Source: Haliscomenobacter sp965225875 (GTDB taxonomy: Bacteria > Bacteroidota > Bacteroidia > Chitinophagales > Saprospiraceae). Taken from it: 64,000 bases of DNA. The translations under genes were made by a program, and so were the position numbers. Of this stretch, positions 1-8,493 are shown piece after piece. The notes beneath the pieces are model-generated. The model searched no databases. It saw only the letters and a list, made by a program, of their open reading frames with translations, and was not told the DNA's origin. Where the stretch lies: the NCBI RefSeq assembly GCF_965225875.1, contig NZ_CBDDBS010000002.1, positions 2,790,001 to 2,854,000 on the forward strand. Reading direction: 5' to 3'. Numbering within the stretch: position 1 is the stretch's first letter; every line of letters begins with the position of its first letter.

Positions 1-945
1 CTCTTGGGGAATCGAAATGAGTTTGATTCTTTAGAGGTCGCGGCGATCTTGGGCGGTTACGACCAAGCTAATGCAGCCTGGATTCAGAATCTAACGCTAA
101 TCCAAAACGGATTTACAGATTTTAAAGACAGTTTGCAAGTTGATCCCAACACGCTTGCTGAAGCAGAGGCAGCTTATGAAGATGCTTCTATTACCATGCA
201 AACCAACCTTGATCAGCAGTATCAAGATTTTACAAACATTTTTTTGAGCACCTCAAATCAATCCAACGAGCGGCCCTGGGAGGTAATTGTTGATAAGTTT
301 CTCAACGACTTTGGGGCCTTGGAAATAGGTGCGGGACTTCAATCGGTATTTGCGACCTATTACGATGAAGCACCGGATAGTACCACGGCAATGTTGGTTC
401 GATTTGGTACTGCTCCAAACTATAACCAACTGTGGGGTGCCGAGTGGAATGCTTGGGTGTCTTTTAAGGGGAGCACGGAGAGCCAGAGCAGTGAAAACCT
501 TTCGCCAAACACCAATGGCTTCCAGTCGCTATTGGCTGGAGGTAACGTGTCTTTCCAGTACCGACCAGAGCTTCCCTTTGCCAAAGGAGTAATGCGGCTC
601 ATTACAGGAGTAGGCGCAAATGCAGGTGCTTACATGCCTGCACGCATCAACCCCAATAAACCAGCTTCACTGAACAACCAGGGCAAAACCACCGGGTTTG
701 GACCTGAGATAAGGCTGGGTTTTGCTGTCAATGCGGGCAAGGTCAGCTTTTATGGTTATTCCAACCACAGCAAAGGGTACGTACTTCGTTGTCCTGACTA
801 CCCCTTTAATAGCTGGCAAGTGGTAAGTGGTATTCAATGGCAGGCTCTGCACTTAAGAATGCTTCATGGCCATACCAATTGGGCAGTTGGTGACAATCGG
901 AGCGCCAATTACAATGAAGTATCAATGAGTGTTCGCATCAAATGA
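1..945 (+). CDS. hypothetical protein, beta-rich, 5'-truncated by the window edge
   Basis: The frame is open to the left edge, so the true start lies outside the window; about 314 codons are visible, ending in TGA. I recognise no family. The visible N-terminal third is acidic and helical in character. From about residue 110 the sequence alternates polar and aromatic/hydrophobic residues with many G, N, W and Y, and the last strand ends in SVRIK, as in outer-membrane beta-barrels or large secreted beta proteins of Bacteroidota. No PNP-type T9SS sorting domain is present. It converges on the glycosyltransferase gene and shares a strong bidirectional hairpin with it. The TTG near position 4 is simply the first possible start in the visible part, not a likely real one. 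Confidence 0.6.
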   Translation, partial: LLGNRNEFDSLEVAAILGGYDQANAAWIQNLTLIQNGFTDFKDSLQVDPNTLAEAEAAYEDASITMQTNLDQQYQDFTNIFLSTSNQSNERPWEVIVDKFLNDFGALEIGAGLQSVFATYYDEAPDSTTAMLVRFGTAPNYNQLWGAEWNAWVSFKGSTESQSSENLSPNTNGFQSLLAGGNVSFQYRPELPFAKGVMRLITGVGANAGAYMPARINPNKPASLNNQGKTTGFGPEIRLGFAVNAGKVSFYGYSNHSKGYVLRCPDYPFNSWQVVSGIQWQALHLRMLHGHTNWAVGDNRSANYNEVSMSVRIK

Positions 946-993
946 TGCATTAGATCTTCAATAATTCAATCGATAGGATGATTTGATTTTTAC

Positions 994-1044
994 TAAACAA
1001 AAGAGGGGTGGATTGATTGCATCAATCCACCCCTCTTTTGTTTA
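994..1044. terminator. bidirectional intrinsic terminator
   Basis: A 24-bp perfect stem (994-1017 paired with 1021-1044) surrounds a 3-nt TGC loop. The stem core is AGAGGGGTGGATTGAT and its outer part is A-rich on the left and T-rich on the right, so it ends in a U-tract in both directions. It lies between two convergent genes and overlaps the stop codon of the minus-strand glycosyltransferase. Confidence 0.85.
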
Positions 1045-1845
1045 AACGTATTGGCTTTCTCGCTTTTGCACCTGGGGCGCACTAACCCTTATTTGTTTAA
1101 ATACCAAGAACTGCTTTACCTTAAGGAGCGGCTTAAGTATCGGAGTAAAAAAATAAGGACGCAGGCCATTCATTTTCCAGGCTTGACGGTCTTCCAAATT
1201 GGCCTTAATGCGTTTTTCCCAGGAGCTATTGCTTGCTCCTCCTGCACGCATGCGTACCATAAGCTCGGGTAAATAATGGGTTGATATTTTATGCCGGTAT
1301 AAAAAGCGCAGCATCAACTCATAATCTGCCGAGGTGCGAAGTCGAGTATCAAAGTACCCCAAAGATTTATAAACTGATCGTCTGACAAAAAATGCCGGAT
1401 GAGGGGGCATCCACCCATACAAAAAATTTCGGCGCTGGTACATTCCGGATACCCAACTGCGCGTCACCTTTTCCGTATCGTCTTTGGCTACATATTGCAG
1501 GTCACCATAGACGGAATCGACATTGGTGCGCTGAAACTGTGATACAACCTGGGCGATAACCTCAGAATGTACATAAAAATCATCTGAATTTAAAATGGCT
1601 ATAACATCACCTGAAGCCAAATGGATGCCTTTATTCATGGCGTCGTAGGTGCCATTATCCGGTTCTGATATCCAGTGACTTAGATAAGAAGAGTGGGCTT
1701 GGATGATATCGGTGGTACCATCAGTTGATCCTCCGTCAACAATAATGTATTCAATGTTGGGGTAGCTTTGGCTAATCACGCTGCTGATGGCGTCTCGAAT
1801 AGTGTTTGCACTATTGAAACAAACGGTAACAATTGAAACTTTCAT
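1042..1845 (-). CDS. family 2 glycosyltransferase (exopolysaccharide synthesis)
   Basis: This is a 267-residue GT-A fold glycosyltransferase (GT2, WcaA/WcaE-like) that transfers a sugar from a nucleotide-sugar donor during surface polysaccharide assembly. It opens with the canonical first strand MKVSIVTVCFN, followed by IIVDGGSTDGT, DAMNKGI and the metal-binding SDDFY segment (DXD equivalent). An ATG two codons upstream (1851) is possible, but the chosen start matches that of the neighbouring paralogue. The C-terminus is basic with no membrane helix, so it is probably cytoplasmic or peripheral. It is clearly paralogous to the next gene upstream (shared MPPHPAFFV, SADYELMLRFLY and VRMR..G..N segments), indicating tandem duplication. 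Donor and acceptor sugars cannot be told from sequence. Confidence 0.88.
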   Translation of the reverse strand: MKVSIVTVCFNSANTIRDAISSVISQSYPNIEYIIVDGGSTDGTTDIIQAHSSYLSHWISEPDNGTYDAMNKGIHLASGDVIAILNSDDFYVHSEVIAQVVSQFQRTNVDSVYGDLQYVAKDDTEKVTRSWVSGMYQRRNFLYGWMPPHPAFFVRRSVYKSLGYFDTRLRTSADYELMLRFLYRHKISTHYLPELMVRMRAGGASNSSWEKRIKANLEDRQAWKMNGLRPYFFTPILKPLLKVKQFLVFKQIRVSAPQVQKRESQYV

Positions 1846-1922
1846 TAGCATAGTTTATTTATAGGGTACTTAATATTGGGATAAGTGATAATAATTCATA
1901 TTTTAAACGTCAACACATAACA

Positions 1923-1947
1923 ACCTGAATGTTGTATGCATTCAGGT
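1923..1947. other. small hairpin between the two glycosyltransferase genes
   Basis: ACCTGAATG (1923-1931) and CATTCAGGT (1939-1947) form a perfect 9-bp stem with a 7-nt loop. It lies about 30 nt past the stop of the upstream glycosyltransferase in an otherwise AT-rich 130-bp gap. No clear U-tract follows, so it may be a weak terminator, an mRNA-processing or stabilising hairpin, or an operator for the downstream copy. Confidence 0.4.
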
Positions 1948-1977
1948 AAATTAAATATGATGCTCTTGGTAAATTAT

Positions 1978-2823
1978 CTAACGTAGATTAAAATCCTGCA
2001 AATGTGCGGATTCATTTTTTTTCAAAGTGAAGTTTTCGGGATGATGCTGCGAAAAAGTAATTGAACGCTGATAGGGATGACTGTAAAACTGTCGCAATTT
2101 ACGCAAAGGTTTTAATATAGTAGTATAAAATCGAGGTTTTATGCCATTAATTTTCCAGGCTGCCTGATCTTCACGATTGGCACGCAGTCGGCTGCGCCAG
2201 GTGGCGTTGCTCAAGCCGCCTACCCGCATCCGCACGAGCACATCGGGCACATAAGCTGCGCTAACCTGATATTTATATAAAAACCGCAGCATTAACTCAT
2301 AATCTGCAGAACTTTTGAGGCTTAAATTAAACAATCCGTGCCGTTGATAAATTGCTCTTTTGACAAAAAATGCGGGGTGAGGAGGCATCCAACCTGCTAA
2401 AAAGCTGCGCCGTTGAAAAGCTCCGGACTCCCAGTGGCGAATCACCTTGTGTGGATTGTGCTGGTCTACGTATTGCAGATCACCATACACCGAGTCGGCA
2501 CCCGATTCCTGAAAGGTAGTTGCGATTTGGGCCAATACGTGGGAGTGGATGTAAAAATCATCAGAGTTGAGGATGGCGATGATGTCGCCACTTGCGGCAC
2601 GAATGCCCTTGTTCATTGCATCGTACACCCCATGATCAGGCTCAGAAATGAACAGGTCAACTACATCGGGATATTGGGCTACGATTTTTGCTGTAGCATC
2701 TTGTGAGCCTCCATCTACAATGATGTATTCAACGTTTGAGTAGGTTTGACGGGCCACACTTTCAATGGTATGTCGAATGGTTTTTGCGCTATTGAACGCA
2801 GGGGTAACGATTGAAATCTTCAT
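1978..2823 (-). CDS. family 2 glycosyltransferase, tandem paralogue
   Basis: A 281-residue GT2 enzyme starting MKISIVTPAFNSAKT, with the nucleotide-binding IIVDGGSQDAT segment, DAMNKGI and the SDDFY metal motif. It follows the neighbouring 267-residue enzyme along its length (MPPHPAFFVKR, SSADYELMLRFLYK, VRMRVGGLSN) and differs mainly in the C-terminal tail, so the two genes arose by tandem duplication and then diverged, probably in acceptor specificity. The ATG is well placed. A 7-bp GC-rich hairpin (AAAGGGC/GCCCTTT, 2851-2867) sits in its 5' leader. The gene sits downstream of the Wzy-like polymerase and probably acts in the same polysaccharide pathway. Confidence 0.88.
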   Translation of the reverse strand: MKISIVTPAFNSAKTIRHTIESVARQTYSNVEYIIVDGGSQDATAKIVAQYPDVVDLFISEPDHGVYDAMNKGIRAASGDIIAILNSDDFYIHSHVLAQIATTFQESGADSVYGDLQYVDQHNPHKVIRHWESGAFQRRSFLAGWMPPHPAFFVKRAIYQRHGLFNLSLKSSADYELMLRFLYKYQVSAAYVPDVLVRMRVGGLSNATWRSRLRANREDQAAWKINGIKPRFYTTILKPLRKLRQFYSHPYQRSITFSQHHPENFTLKKNESAHLQDFNLR

Positions 2824-2850
2824 CCTTCGGTTTTTCGTTCTTGGGATTAT

Positions 2851-2867
2851 AAAGGGCTATGCCCTTT
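2851..2867 (-). other. leader hairpin upstream of the glycosyltransferase
   Basis: AAAGGGC-TAT-GCCCTTT forms a perfect 7-bp stem with a 3-nt loop, 28 nt before the ATG at 2823. It could affect mRNA stability or translation. No regulator can be named. Confidence 0.3.
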
Positions 2868-3075
2868 GTTAAATTTGGGAATAAATAGACTGTTTGGCCG
2901 GACTGAAAGATAACGTTACGGGTTTCTAGAAGATTTTGCAGGGACAAAGTTAATTCACAAGGACTTATAAACGCAGGGTTCGTGATGCTGATTTTGAATA
3001 TTTTTTGACAAATCTTTTTTTGATTGAAAATCAACGAATTAAGAATATATAATCAAGCGCCAAAAAACGGATTGA

Positions 3076-4392
3076 TTATGTATTTGTGGAGGGATGGCGG
3101 GGTAAATAATTGTTTAGTTTAAACAAGCCCCAACAAAACACCAAAGTAAAAACTGTCCCCTTTACGGCATGGTTCAAAATCGTGACGAGGTCATTTTCTT
3201 GATCCATAAGGGGGTAAAAGATCAATGGGATCCACAACCACAACAATGGGTAATGCCGCAAAGCCAGTTGCCTCAGGCCATGGTACAGGCAATACAAAAA
3301 ACGAACCCAGACAAAGACCAGCAAAGGTGCCAGCCAGGGCCCAAAATTGGCATAGGCTTCTCCTGGCATTCCTATGTTCATTGAGACATTGGGGCTGAGC
3401 GGGTTTCCAGTAAATCGATACCAGATGAGCGCGCCACCAGCCCCCGGCTTATCTGGCCAAAAAAAACGAGGAACCAGGGAGGCTTTGATGGCCAGTAGGA
3501 TCGTTTCTCCCCGGGCGTATGGTTCTTCCTTTGGTACCCAACGGTACACTTGAGCGAGGTGGTTTCCTTGGTTAAAACGGTCCAGGGCTTGTTGCCAACG
3601 TTTGGTTTTCCAGGGGTCTTTAGCCCAATCTTTTACCGTGTTTGAGAAGTTTTTTGTATAACTATTCCCGTTTTTTTCCTGTACCCGTTCGCGATAATCA
3701 TACTTCCAGACCAAGACGAGGGCTAAGCACAATGCGGTGATTCCCCCAACTAACACTAAGGTTTTTTTGGGCCAGTGGTATCGCGTTTGTAAATAGAGCA
3801 GCATCCACAAAGGCCACACAAAAAGGTCGCCAAAAAAAGTGCTTTGAAGTGTTTTAATCAGCATAAAAGCTGCAACAACTACCATTGCGACTGTTTTTAC
3901 TTGCCAAGACCAGGTTGAAAAAAACAAATGCAGCAACCCGACCCATAACACCAGGCCACTGAATACCCCAATTTGCCTCATCGTGCCGGGTAAAAATGGG
4001 GTACAAAAATACATCAGCATACCATACAGCAAGAGTAAAAAAGGCAAATAGGACTGTTGCTGTAAAGCCTGTCTAATGGCTTGAACAATATCCTGGTCAC
4101 TTGAATTCGCCTGCTTGCTCCAGGGAATAGTACCCAAAGCAATGGCTACCAGGATGGGAAAAACTGAAGAAAAATACCAGGAAGTGGAAATGGGCATGGG
4201 TTGCAATACCGTTTCGGCAGGAAGGGTAGCTTGTAAAAGATAAGCTAAACTGGGCGCCAAGCCCAAAGTCAACACGGCTAGTGCATTGTACAAAAAAAAG
4301 ATAGGCAGTCGTCGAAAACTTGCCTGCAGTCCACTAAAAAGGATTGCCAGGAGAGCAGCAAAAAAAAAGAGCACCGTAAAATAAGGCATCAT
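3076..4392 (-). CDS. Wzy-like O-antigen/exopolysaccharide polymerase, multi-pass membrane protein
   Basis: A 438-residue polytopic inner-membrane protein with about ten hydrophobic segments and one large extracytoplasmic loop around residues 235-330. That loop contains RFNQGNHLAQVYRWVP and ASLVPRFFWPDKP, followed by a GMPGEAYANFG motif; this arrangement is typical of Wzy-type polymerases (O-ag_pol_Wzy-like), which join lipid-linked repeat units. Placement next to two glycosyltransferases and, after two other genes, UDP-glucose dehydrogenase supports a role in surface polysaccharide assembly. Two adjacent ATGs (4392 and 4389) are possible starts. It is minus-strand like its neighbours. Polymerase specificity and linkage cannot be inferred. 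Confidence 0.7.
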   Translation of the reverse strand: MMPYFTVLFFFAALLAILFSGLQASFRRLPIFFLYNALAVLTLGLAPSLAYLLQATLPAETVLQPMPISTSWYFSSVFPILVAIALGTIPWSKQANSSDQDIVQAIRQALQQQSYLPFLLLLYGMLMYFCTPFLPGTMRQIGVFSGLVLWVGLLHLFFSTWSWQVKTVAMVVVAAFMLIKTLQSTFFGDLFVWPLWMLLYLQTRYHWPKKTLVLVGGITALCLALVLVWKYDYRERVQEKNGNSYTKNFSNTVKDWAKDPWKTKRWQQALDRFNQGNHLAQVYRWVPKEEPYARGETILLAIKASLVPRFFWPDKPGAGGALIWYRFTGNPLSPNVSMNIGMPGEAYANFGPWLAPLLVFVWVRFLYCLYHGLRQLALRHYPLLWLWIPLIFYPLMDQENDLVTILNHAVKGTVFTLVFCWGLFKLNNYLPRHPSTNT

Positions 4393-4461
4393 AAGTCTAA
4401 TCGTTTCCCCTTAATCGATACCATTGTTCTCCAAGCATTCTCTTCTAATCGGCAGCAATGC

Positions 4462-5520
4462 TCACTTTTTAAAAGCTGCAAAATTAGTAGATATTCCCAG
4501 CTGGGTTTGGCCGCCAGCTAAATGGTAAACACCTCGACCAAAATCAATCCGAAAACGATTTACCTTCATCCCAACACCAAAGGTGAAACCCGCCAAACTA
4601 CTGTAACCCTGAACGGTCATTTCGCGATGCATCCGGTAATTGTACCCAAAACGCAAGCGGAAGTTTTCCCGCGCACCAATCAACAATTCACCATTAAAAA
4701 CCAGGTGGCGAAAAAAATTGTCCAGCCAAAGGTTAAAATCTGAAGGTTCGCTGGGTTCTTCCCCCAAAAAAATAGTACCTGTTTCCAGGTTTGGGTCATC
4801 ATAGAGCAGATTCCAACGGTTGAGCGAGGTATAAATGAAGGAAAAGCGGAAAGGCAAATATTTGAGTTGTTTGGAAAATCCAATTTGAAGATCGAAAGGC
4901 AGCGGTTCTTTTCCAATGCTGGGATCGTAGGTCGACAATTGCCTGCCGAAGTTCTGAAACACGATTGTGACGGCAGTGCGTTTGGCCGTGTCGCGATAAG
5001 TAGCAGCCAGGTCTGAAGCCAGACCCAATGAACTGTACTGGCCAAACTGCGAGCTGATCAAACGCAAATTTGCACCCACATTGAGTCGGTCGTAAACGGG
5101 GTGGGCAATCCCCGCTACGATCGCATACTCGGCTGCATTAAACGTGCCGAGGGTTTGAAAAAATTCATCGGTATGTTCAATTTCCCCATAACGGGCGTAT
5201 TGTACACCGGCGTGCAAGGTGGTGCCTTTTTGGCCCAAACGATGGCCATAATTGAACGCACCATGCTGCATTTGTTTACCGATAAAACCGTGATTGAAGG
5301 CCAATTGCTGGTGCATTGTGGGATTGAGCGCGGCTGGATTGCTCCAGGCCAGGCTTACATCGTCGTCGATCACCGTAATCAGGTGTCCCCCCAGGCCCGA
5401 TACTCGTGCAGAGGCAGGAATGCCCAGGAAGGCATAGGTACTTTGCCCCCCCGTGATTTGTGCCTGGATAGAGGTCCAAGCACTCATGCCCAGCAATACC
5501 AAGTATAGACGAACCTTCAT
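4462..5520 (-). CDS. porQ: type IX secretion system protein PorQ
   Basis: A 352-residue outer-membrane beta-barrel protein of the PorQ family, part of the type IX secretion machinery's attachment and A-LPS modification arm in Bacteroidota. It has a signal peptide ending near ...SIQAQ and the hallmark N-terminal region TGGQSTYAFLGIPASAR, then LGGHLITVIDDDVSLAW and NPAALN. The remainder is amphipathic strands ending in an aromatic segment. I use the ATG at 5520 because it directly precedes the signal peptide; an earlier start would run into the upstream lipoprotein gene, whose stop is 14 nt away. Expression is probably coupled to that lipoprotein and ugd. A second T9SS gene of the same branch, porZ, lies about 3 kb away. 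Confidence 0.85.
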   Translation of the reverse strand: MKVRLYLVLLGMSAWTSIQAQITGGQSTYAFLGIPASARVSGLGGHLITVIDDDVSLAWSNPAALNPTMHQQLAFNHGFIGKQMQHGAFNYGHRLGQKGTTLHAGVQYARYGEIEHTDEFFQTLGTFNAAEYAIVAGIAHPVYDRLNVGANLRLISSQFGQYSSLGLASDLAATYRDTAKRTAVTIVFQNFGRQLSTYDPSIGKEPLPFDLQIGFSKQLKYLPFRFSFIYTSLNRWNLLYDDPNLETGTIFLGEEPSEPSDFNLWLDNFFRHLVFNGELLIGARENFRLRFGYNYRMHREMTVQGYSSLAGFTFGVGMKVNRFRIDFGRGVYHLAGGQTQLGISTNFAAFKK

Positions 5521-5534
5521 GCTGTAATTGTTTT

Positions 5535-6263
5535 TCAACCTTTTGATTTTTTCCCTTTGCCTTTCCCTTTGGTGCCTTTGCTGATTTCCTGGGTCCAAAC
5601 CGTGCGACAAATGCCCATGTTGCACTCCATCGTTTTGTAGTGCTGACCCTGCTCGTCAAAAAACTTGAGTGGGCCATGTTCATTGTCGCCATCTTTGTAA
5701 GTACCTTCTACACTCATTTGGCCATTGGGGTGGTATTCCTTAAATGGTCCATTTTCGGCATTGTCCACAAAGAGCACTTCTTCTTTGAGTTGCCCCGTTT
5801 CGTAGTATTGTAGCCACTTGCCTTCAATTTTGTTGTCCTCGTAGGTGCAGACTACTTTGAGCTTACCGTTGGGGTAAAAAGACTTGTAAGGCCCATCAAA
5901 CACATCATCCAGGTACGATTCAACAATCAGGGTATCCCCACTGGGGTAAAACAGGATCCGTTTTCCGTTGAGTTTGTCGCTGCTGTAATGGGCCTCTTCC
6001 AGTTTCACACCTTTGGTAGTGGTTTTAGTAAAGACCCCTTCTTTCAACCCATCGCTGTCTCGGCGGGTGAATTGAAGCAAATTTCCATCAGGATCAGTTT
6101 CTTCGACCGTTTCGAGCGAGAACTCAGCGGTGGTTTCGGTTGCTTCCTGGCTAGGCGAGCTTGTTTTTTTGTCAGTGTTCAACTCGGCATTGTTGTTGCC
6201 ACAGGCAACCATCAACACCACAAGTAAACCAAGACATAACCCATGTTGAATTGATTTATACAT
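5535..6263 (-). CDS. MORN/YwqK-repeat lipoprotein
   Basis: A 242-residue predicted lipoprotein with a hydrophobic signal segment (LCLGLLVVLMVAC) ending in a lipobox cysteine. The mature part starts with a low-complexity N/T/S/E spacer and carries about five MORN-2/YwqK-type repeats recognisable as Y-P-N-G or Y-x-x-G-Q-L-K units (FYPSGD, FYPNGKLK, YYETGQLKEE, YHPNGQMS). A lysine/glycine-rich tail closes it. Such proteins are often labelled YwqK-family antitoxins, but no toxin partner is adjacent and I do not infer one. The ATG at 6263 is one base from the ugd stop, so the two genes are probably co-transcribed and translationally coupled. Exact role unknown, probably cell-surface. Confidence 0.75.
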   Translation of the reverse strand: MYKSIQHGLCLGLLVVLMVACGNNNAELNTDKKTSSPSQEATETTAEFSLETVEETDPDGNLLQFTRRDSDGLKEGVFTKTTTKGVKLEEAHYSSDKLNGKRILFYPSGDTLIVESYLDDVFDGPYKSFYPNGKLKVVCTYEDNKIEGKWLQYYETGQLKEEVLFVDNAENGPFKEYHPNGQMSVEGTYKDGDNEHGPLKFFDEQGQHYKTMECNMGICRTVWTQEISKGTKGKGKGKKSKG

Positions 6264-6264
6264 A

Positions 6265-7590
6265 CTACACTGGTTTTTTTCCAACAGTTTCGCGGCCAAT
6301 GCTATGGTAGTGAAACCCGTGATCAGCTATAACCTCCAGATCGTAAAGATTGCGGCCATCAAAGATGATTTCACTTTTCATGAGTTCTTTCATCACCTGG
6401 AAGCTGGGCGTGCGGAATACACTCCACTCCGTAATGATGGCCAGGGCATCAGCATTGATGAGCACTTCATACTGGTCTTTACACAACTCAATGCGGTTGC
6501 CAAAATACCGCTGAATGTTTTCCATTGCCTCTGGATCAAAGGCTTTGACGGTCGCTCCGGCTTCCAGCAATGCTTCAATGGTGTACAATGCAGGCGCTTC
6601 CCGAATGTCATCCGTATTGGGTTTGAAAGCCAGGCCCCAAATACCAATGGTTCGCCCGCTGAGTGTATCCCCAAAATAGGCTTTGATTTTGTCGGCCAGG
6701 GTGTAGCGTTGTTTGTCATTTACGCCCATCACGGCATTGAGGATGTTAAAATCATAGTCAAAATCGCTGGCCGTTTTAGCCAAAGCTTGAACGTCTTTGG
6801 GGAAACAACTCCCCCCATAACCTACTCCCGGGAACAAAAACCGTTTGCCAATGCGCGAGTCACTCCCCATCCCCATACGCACCATATCGACGTTTGCGCC
6901 TACTTTTTCACACAAGTTGGCAATTTCGTTCATAAAGGAAATCCGGGTAGCCAGGTAAGAGTTGGCAGCGTATTTGGTCATTTCTGCCGAACGCTCGTCC
7001 ATAAAATAAATTGGGTTGCCCTGCCGCACAAAAGGCTCGTACAGTTGTTTCATTATTTTACGAGCTCTTTCGGAATTGGTACCTATAACTACCCGATCAG
7101 GCTTTAAAAAATCTTCAACGGCTACCCCTTCACGCAAAAACTCGGGGTTTGAAACCACGTCGAAGAGGTCTTCGCTGGCATGCTCAGCAATGATGGCGTG
7201 AACCTTTTCGGCGGTACCTACCGGAACTGTACTCTTGTCAATGACAACCTTGTAGTCTTTGATCAAGAGTGACAATTGTTTGGCAACGCCCATGATGTAA
7301 GACAAATCAGCGGATCCGTCTTCACCAGGAGGAGTTGGCAATGCCAAAAATATAATCTGTGCTGCATCAACAGCCTCTTTCAAGTCTGTGGTAAATTTCA
7401 AGCGACCTTGTTTGGTGTTTCGTTCAAACAAAATTTCCAGACCAGGTTCATAAATGGTTATTTCGCCATTGCGCAGTTTTTCTACTTTGTTAACATCAAT
7501 GTCAACACAGGTTACGTTGTTTCCTGTTTCTGCAAAACAAGTTCCGGTAACCAAACCGACATAACCAGTACCAATTACAGCTAAGTTCAT
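6265..7590 (-). CDS. ugd: UDP-glucose 6-dehydrogenase
   Basis: A 441-residue cytoplasmic enzyme that oxidises UDP-glucose to UDP-glucuronate with two NAD+, supplying a precursor for acidic polysaccharide. It shows the N-terminal Rossmann motif GTGYVGLVTG, the substrate loop with STVPVGT, SNPEFLREGVAVEDF, the catalytic-cysteine motif GGSCFPKDVQAL near residue 260, and GLAFKPNTDDIREAPA in the C-terminal domain. Length and motif order match the UDP-glucose/GDP-mannose dehydrogenase family. It is the first gene of a probable minus-strand run with the MORN lipoprotein and porQ, and faces a divergent thioredoxin-like gene across a 247-bp gap. A strict UDP-GlcNAc or GDP-mannose dehydrogenase seems less likely. 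Confidence 0.93.
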   Translation of the reverse strand: MNLAVIGTGYVGLVTGTCFAETGNNVTCVDIDVNKVEKLRNGEITIYEPGLEILFERNTKQGRLKFTTDLKEAVDAAQIIFLALPTPPGEDGSADLSYIMGVAKQLSLLIKDYKVVIDKSTVPVGTAEKVHAIIAEHASEDLFDVVSNPEFLREGVAVEDFLKPDRVVIGTNSERARKIMKQLYEPFVRQGNPIYFMDERSAEMTKYAANSYLATRISFMNEIANLCEKVGANVDMVRMGMGSDSRIGKRFLFPGVGYGGSCFPKDVQALAKTASDFDYDFNILNAVMGVNDKQRYTLADKIKAYFGDTLSGRTIGIWGLAFKPNTDDIREAPALYTIEALLEAGATVKAFDPEAMENIQRYFGNRIELCKDQYEVLINADALAIITEWSVFRTPSFQVMKELMKSEIIFDGRNLYDLEVIADHGFHYHSIGRETVGKKPV

Positions 7591-7710
7591 TTTTTTTAGG
7601 TTTTAAACGTAAAATTACAGCTTATCCCGTATAACTTTTTTCACTAAACTCAAAAAGTTAAAAACGATTGCCTCGTATCTGACAAAAACTTTGTTAACCA
7701 AAATTATCAT

Positions 7711-7729
7711 TCGTTAGGAAAGCTAACGA
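7711..7729. promoter_or_regulatory. inverted repeat in the ugd / thioredoxin-like divergent promoter region
   Basis: TCGTTAG-GAAAG-CTAACGA is a perfect 7-bp inverted repeat with a 5-nt spacer, in the AT-rich 247-bp gap between divergent genes. It is followed by TTACTTTG (7743-7750), which resembles a Bacteroidota -7 element for the rightward gene. The position suits an operator or leader hairpin, but no binding protein can be assigned. Confidence 0.35.
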
Positions 7730-7837
7730 CTAAAAATATTTCGTTACTTTGTGGTAGAACCTGCCCCATCTTTAAGAGCTGGTTGGAGCTCTATCCATAA
7801 AACGAACACCTGATCACCACTGTAAGTAAGAACACCT

Positions 7838-8470
7838 ATGCAACACGTTGATCCCGCTATTCTCAAAAAGTCAATTGGCTATGTAGAATACCATGCTTTG
7901 ATTGAAGAAATTTTGTCCCAAAATCACTATTTGGCGCTCAAAAGTATCGAAAATGACATCCACGACACCCGTTTGAACCTGATTCGGATGGAGCGTTTGG
8001 ACAAAACCGCCCGGATGACCGCCCAAACCCGCTTGCAAATGGCTGCCATTCAGACTCCTTTGATTTGGCTTACTATAACCGAGGTTTGGTGTGGCGATGC
8101 GGCTCAAATTGTTCCTACTATTCAAAAAATGGCTGCTTTAAATGCCAATGTTGAGCACCGTTTGGTCTTTAGAGATCAACATCCTGAGTTGATGGATGCT
8201 TTTTTAACCAAGGGAACCCGCTCCATTCCACTCACCATTGTCCTCAGCAAAGAATCCTTAAAAGTGCTGGGGCATTGGGGACCACGACCACAAGAGTTGC
8301 AGGCATTCGTTTTGGAAAACCTGCAAATCCTGAATCAAATCAAGGATGAGCAAGAGTACAAAATGTACAATGCCGAGTTTTTAACCAAGGTTCAACGTTG
8401 GTACGCCAAGGATAAAACCTACAGTACCCAAAAGGAATTTTTGGATGTATTGAAAAAAGCGAACGCCTAG
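7838..8470 (+). CDS. thioredoxin-fold family protein
   Basis: A 210-residue cytoplasmic protein with a thioredoxin-like domain at about residues 55-165: TITEVWCGDAAQ, then VEHRLVFRDQHPELMDAF and the cis-proline segment GTRSIPLTIV. In place of the CxxC pair there is C-G-D-A, so only the first cysteine of a redox motif remains. This matches the Thioredoxin_9-type family of Bacteroidota and argues against ordinary disulfide reductase activity. The N-terminal 50 residues are helical. The ATG is preceded by an A-rich leader. It stands alone, convergent with porZ across only 23 bp. Substrate unknown. Confidence 0.8.
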   Translation: MQHVDPAILKKSIGYVEYHALIEEILSQNHYLALKSIENDIHDTRLNLIRMERLDKTARMTAQTRLQMAAIQTPLIWLTITEVWCGDAAQIVPTIQKMAALNANVEHRLVFRDQHPELMDAFLTKGTRSIPLTIVLSKESLKVLGHWGPRPQELQAFVLENLQILNQIKDEQEYKMYNAEFLTKVQRWYAKDKTYSTQKEFLDVLKKANA

Positions 8471-8493
8471 TGCATTAACCAGGGATGCTCACT

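Noticed and set aside
2789..3034. 81-codon minus-strand frame upstream of the glycosyltransferase
   Set aside because: It overlaps the start of the well-supported gene, has low-complexity content and no recognisable feature.
5535..6263. MORN/YwqK lipoprotein as an antitoxin of a toxin-antitoxin pair
   Set aside because: The family label is common, but neighbours are ugd and porQ and no toxin gene is present; the lipoprotein signal also argues against it.
6304..7107. 267-codon plus-strand frame inside ugd
   Set aside because: Antisense shadow of ugd without any family features.
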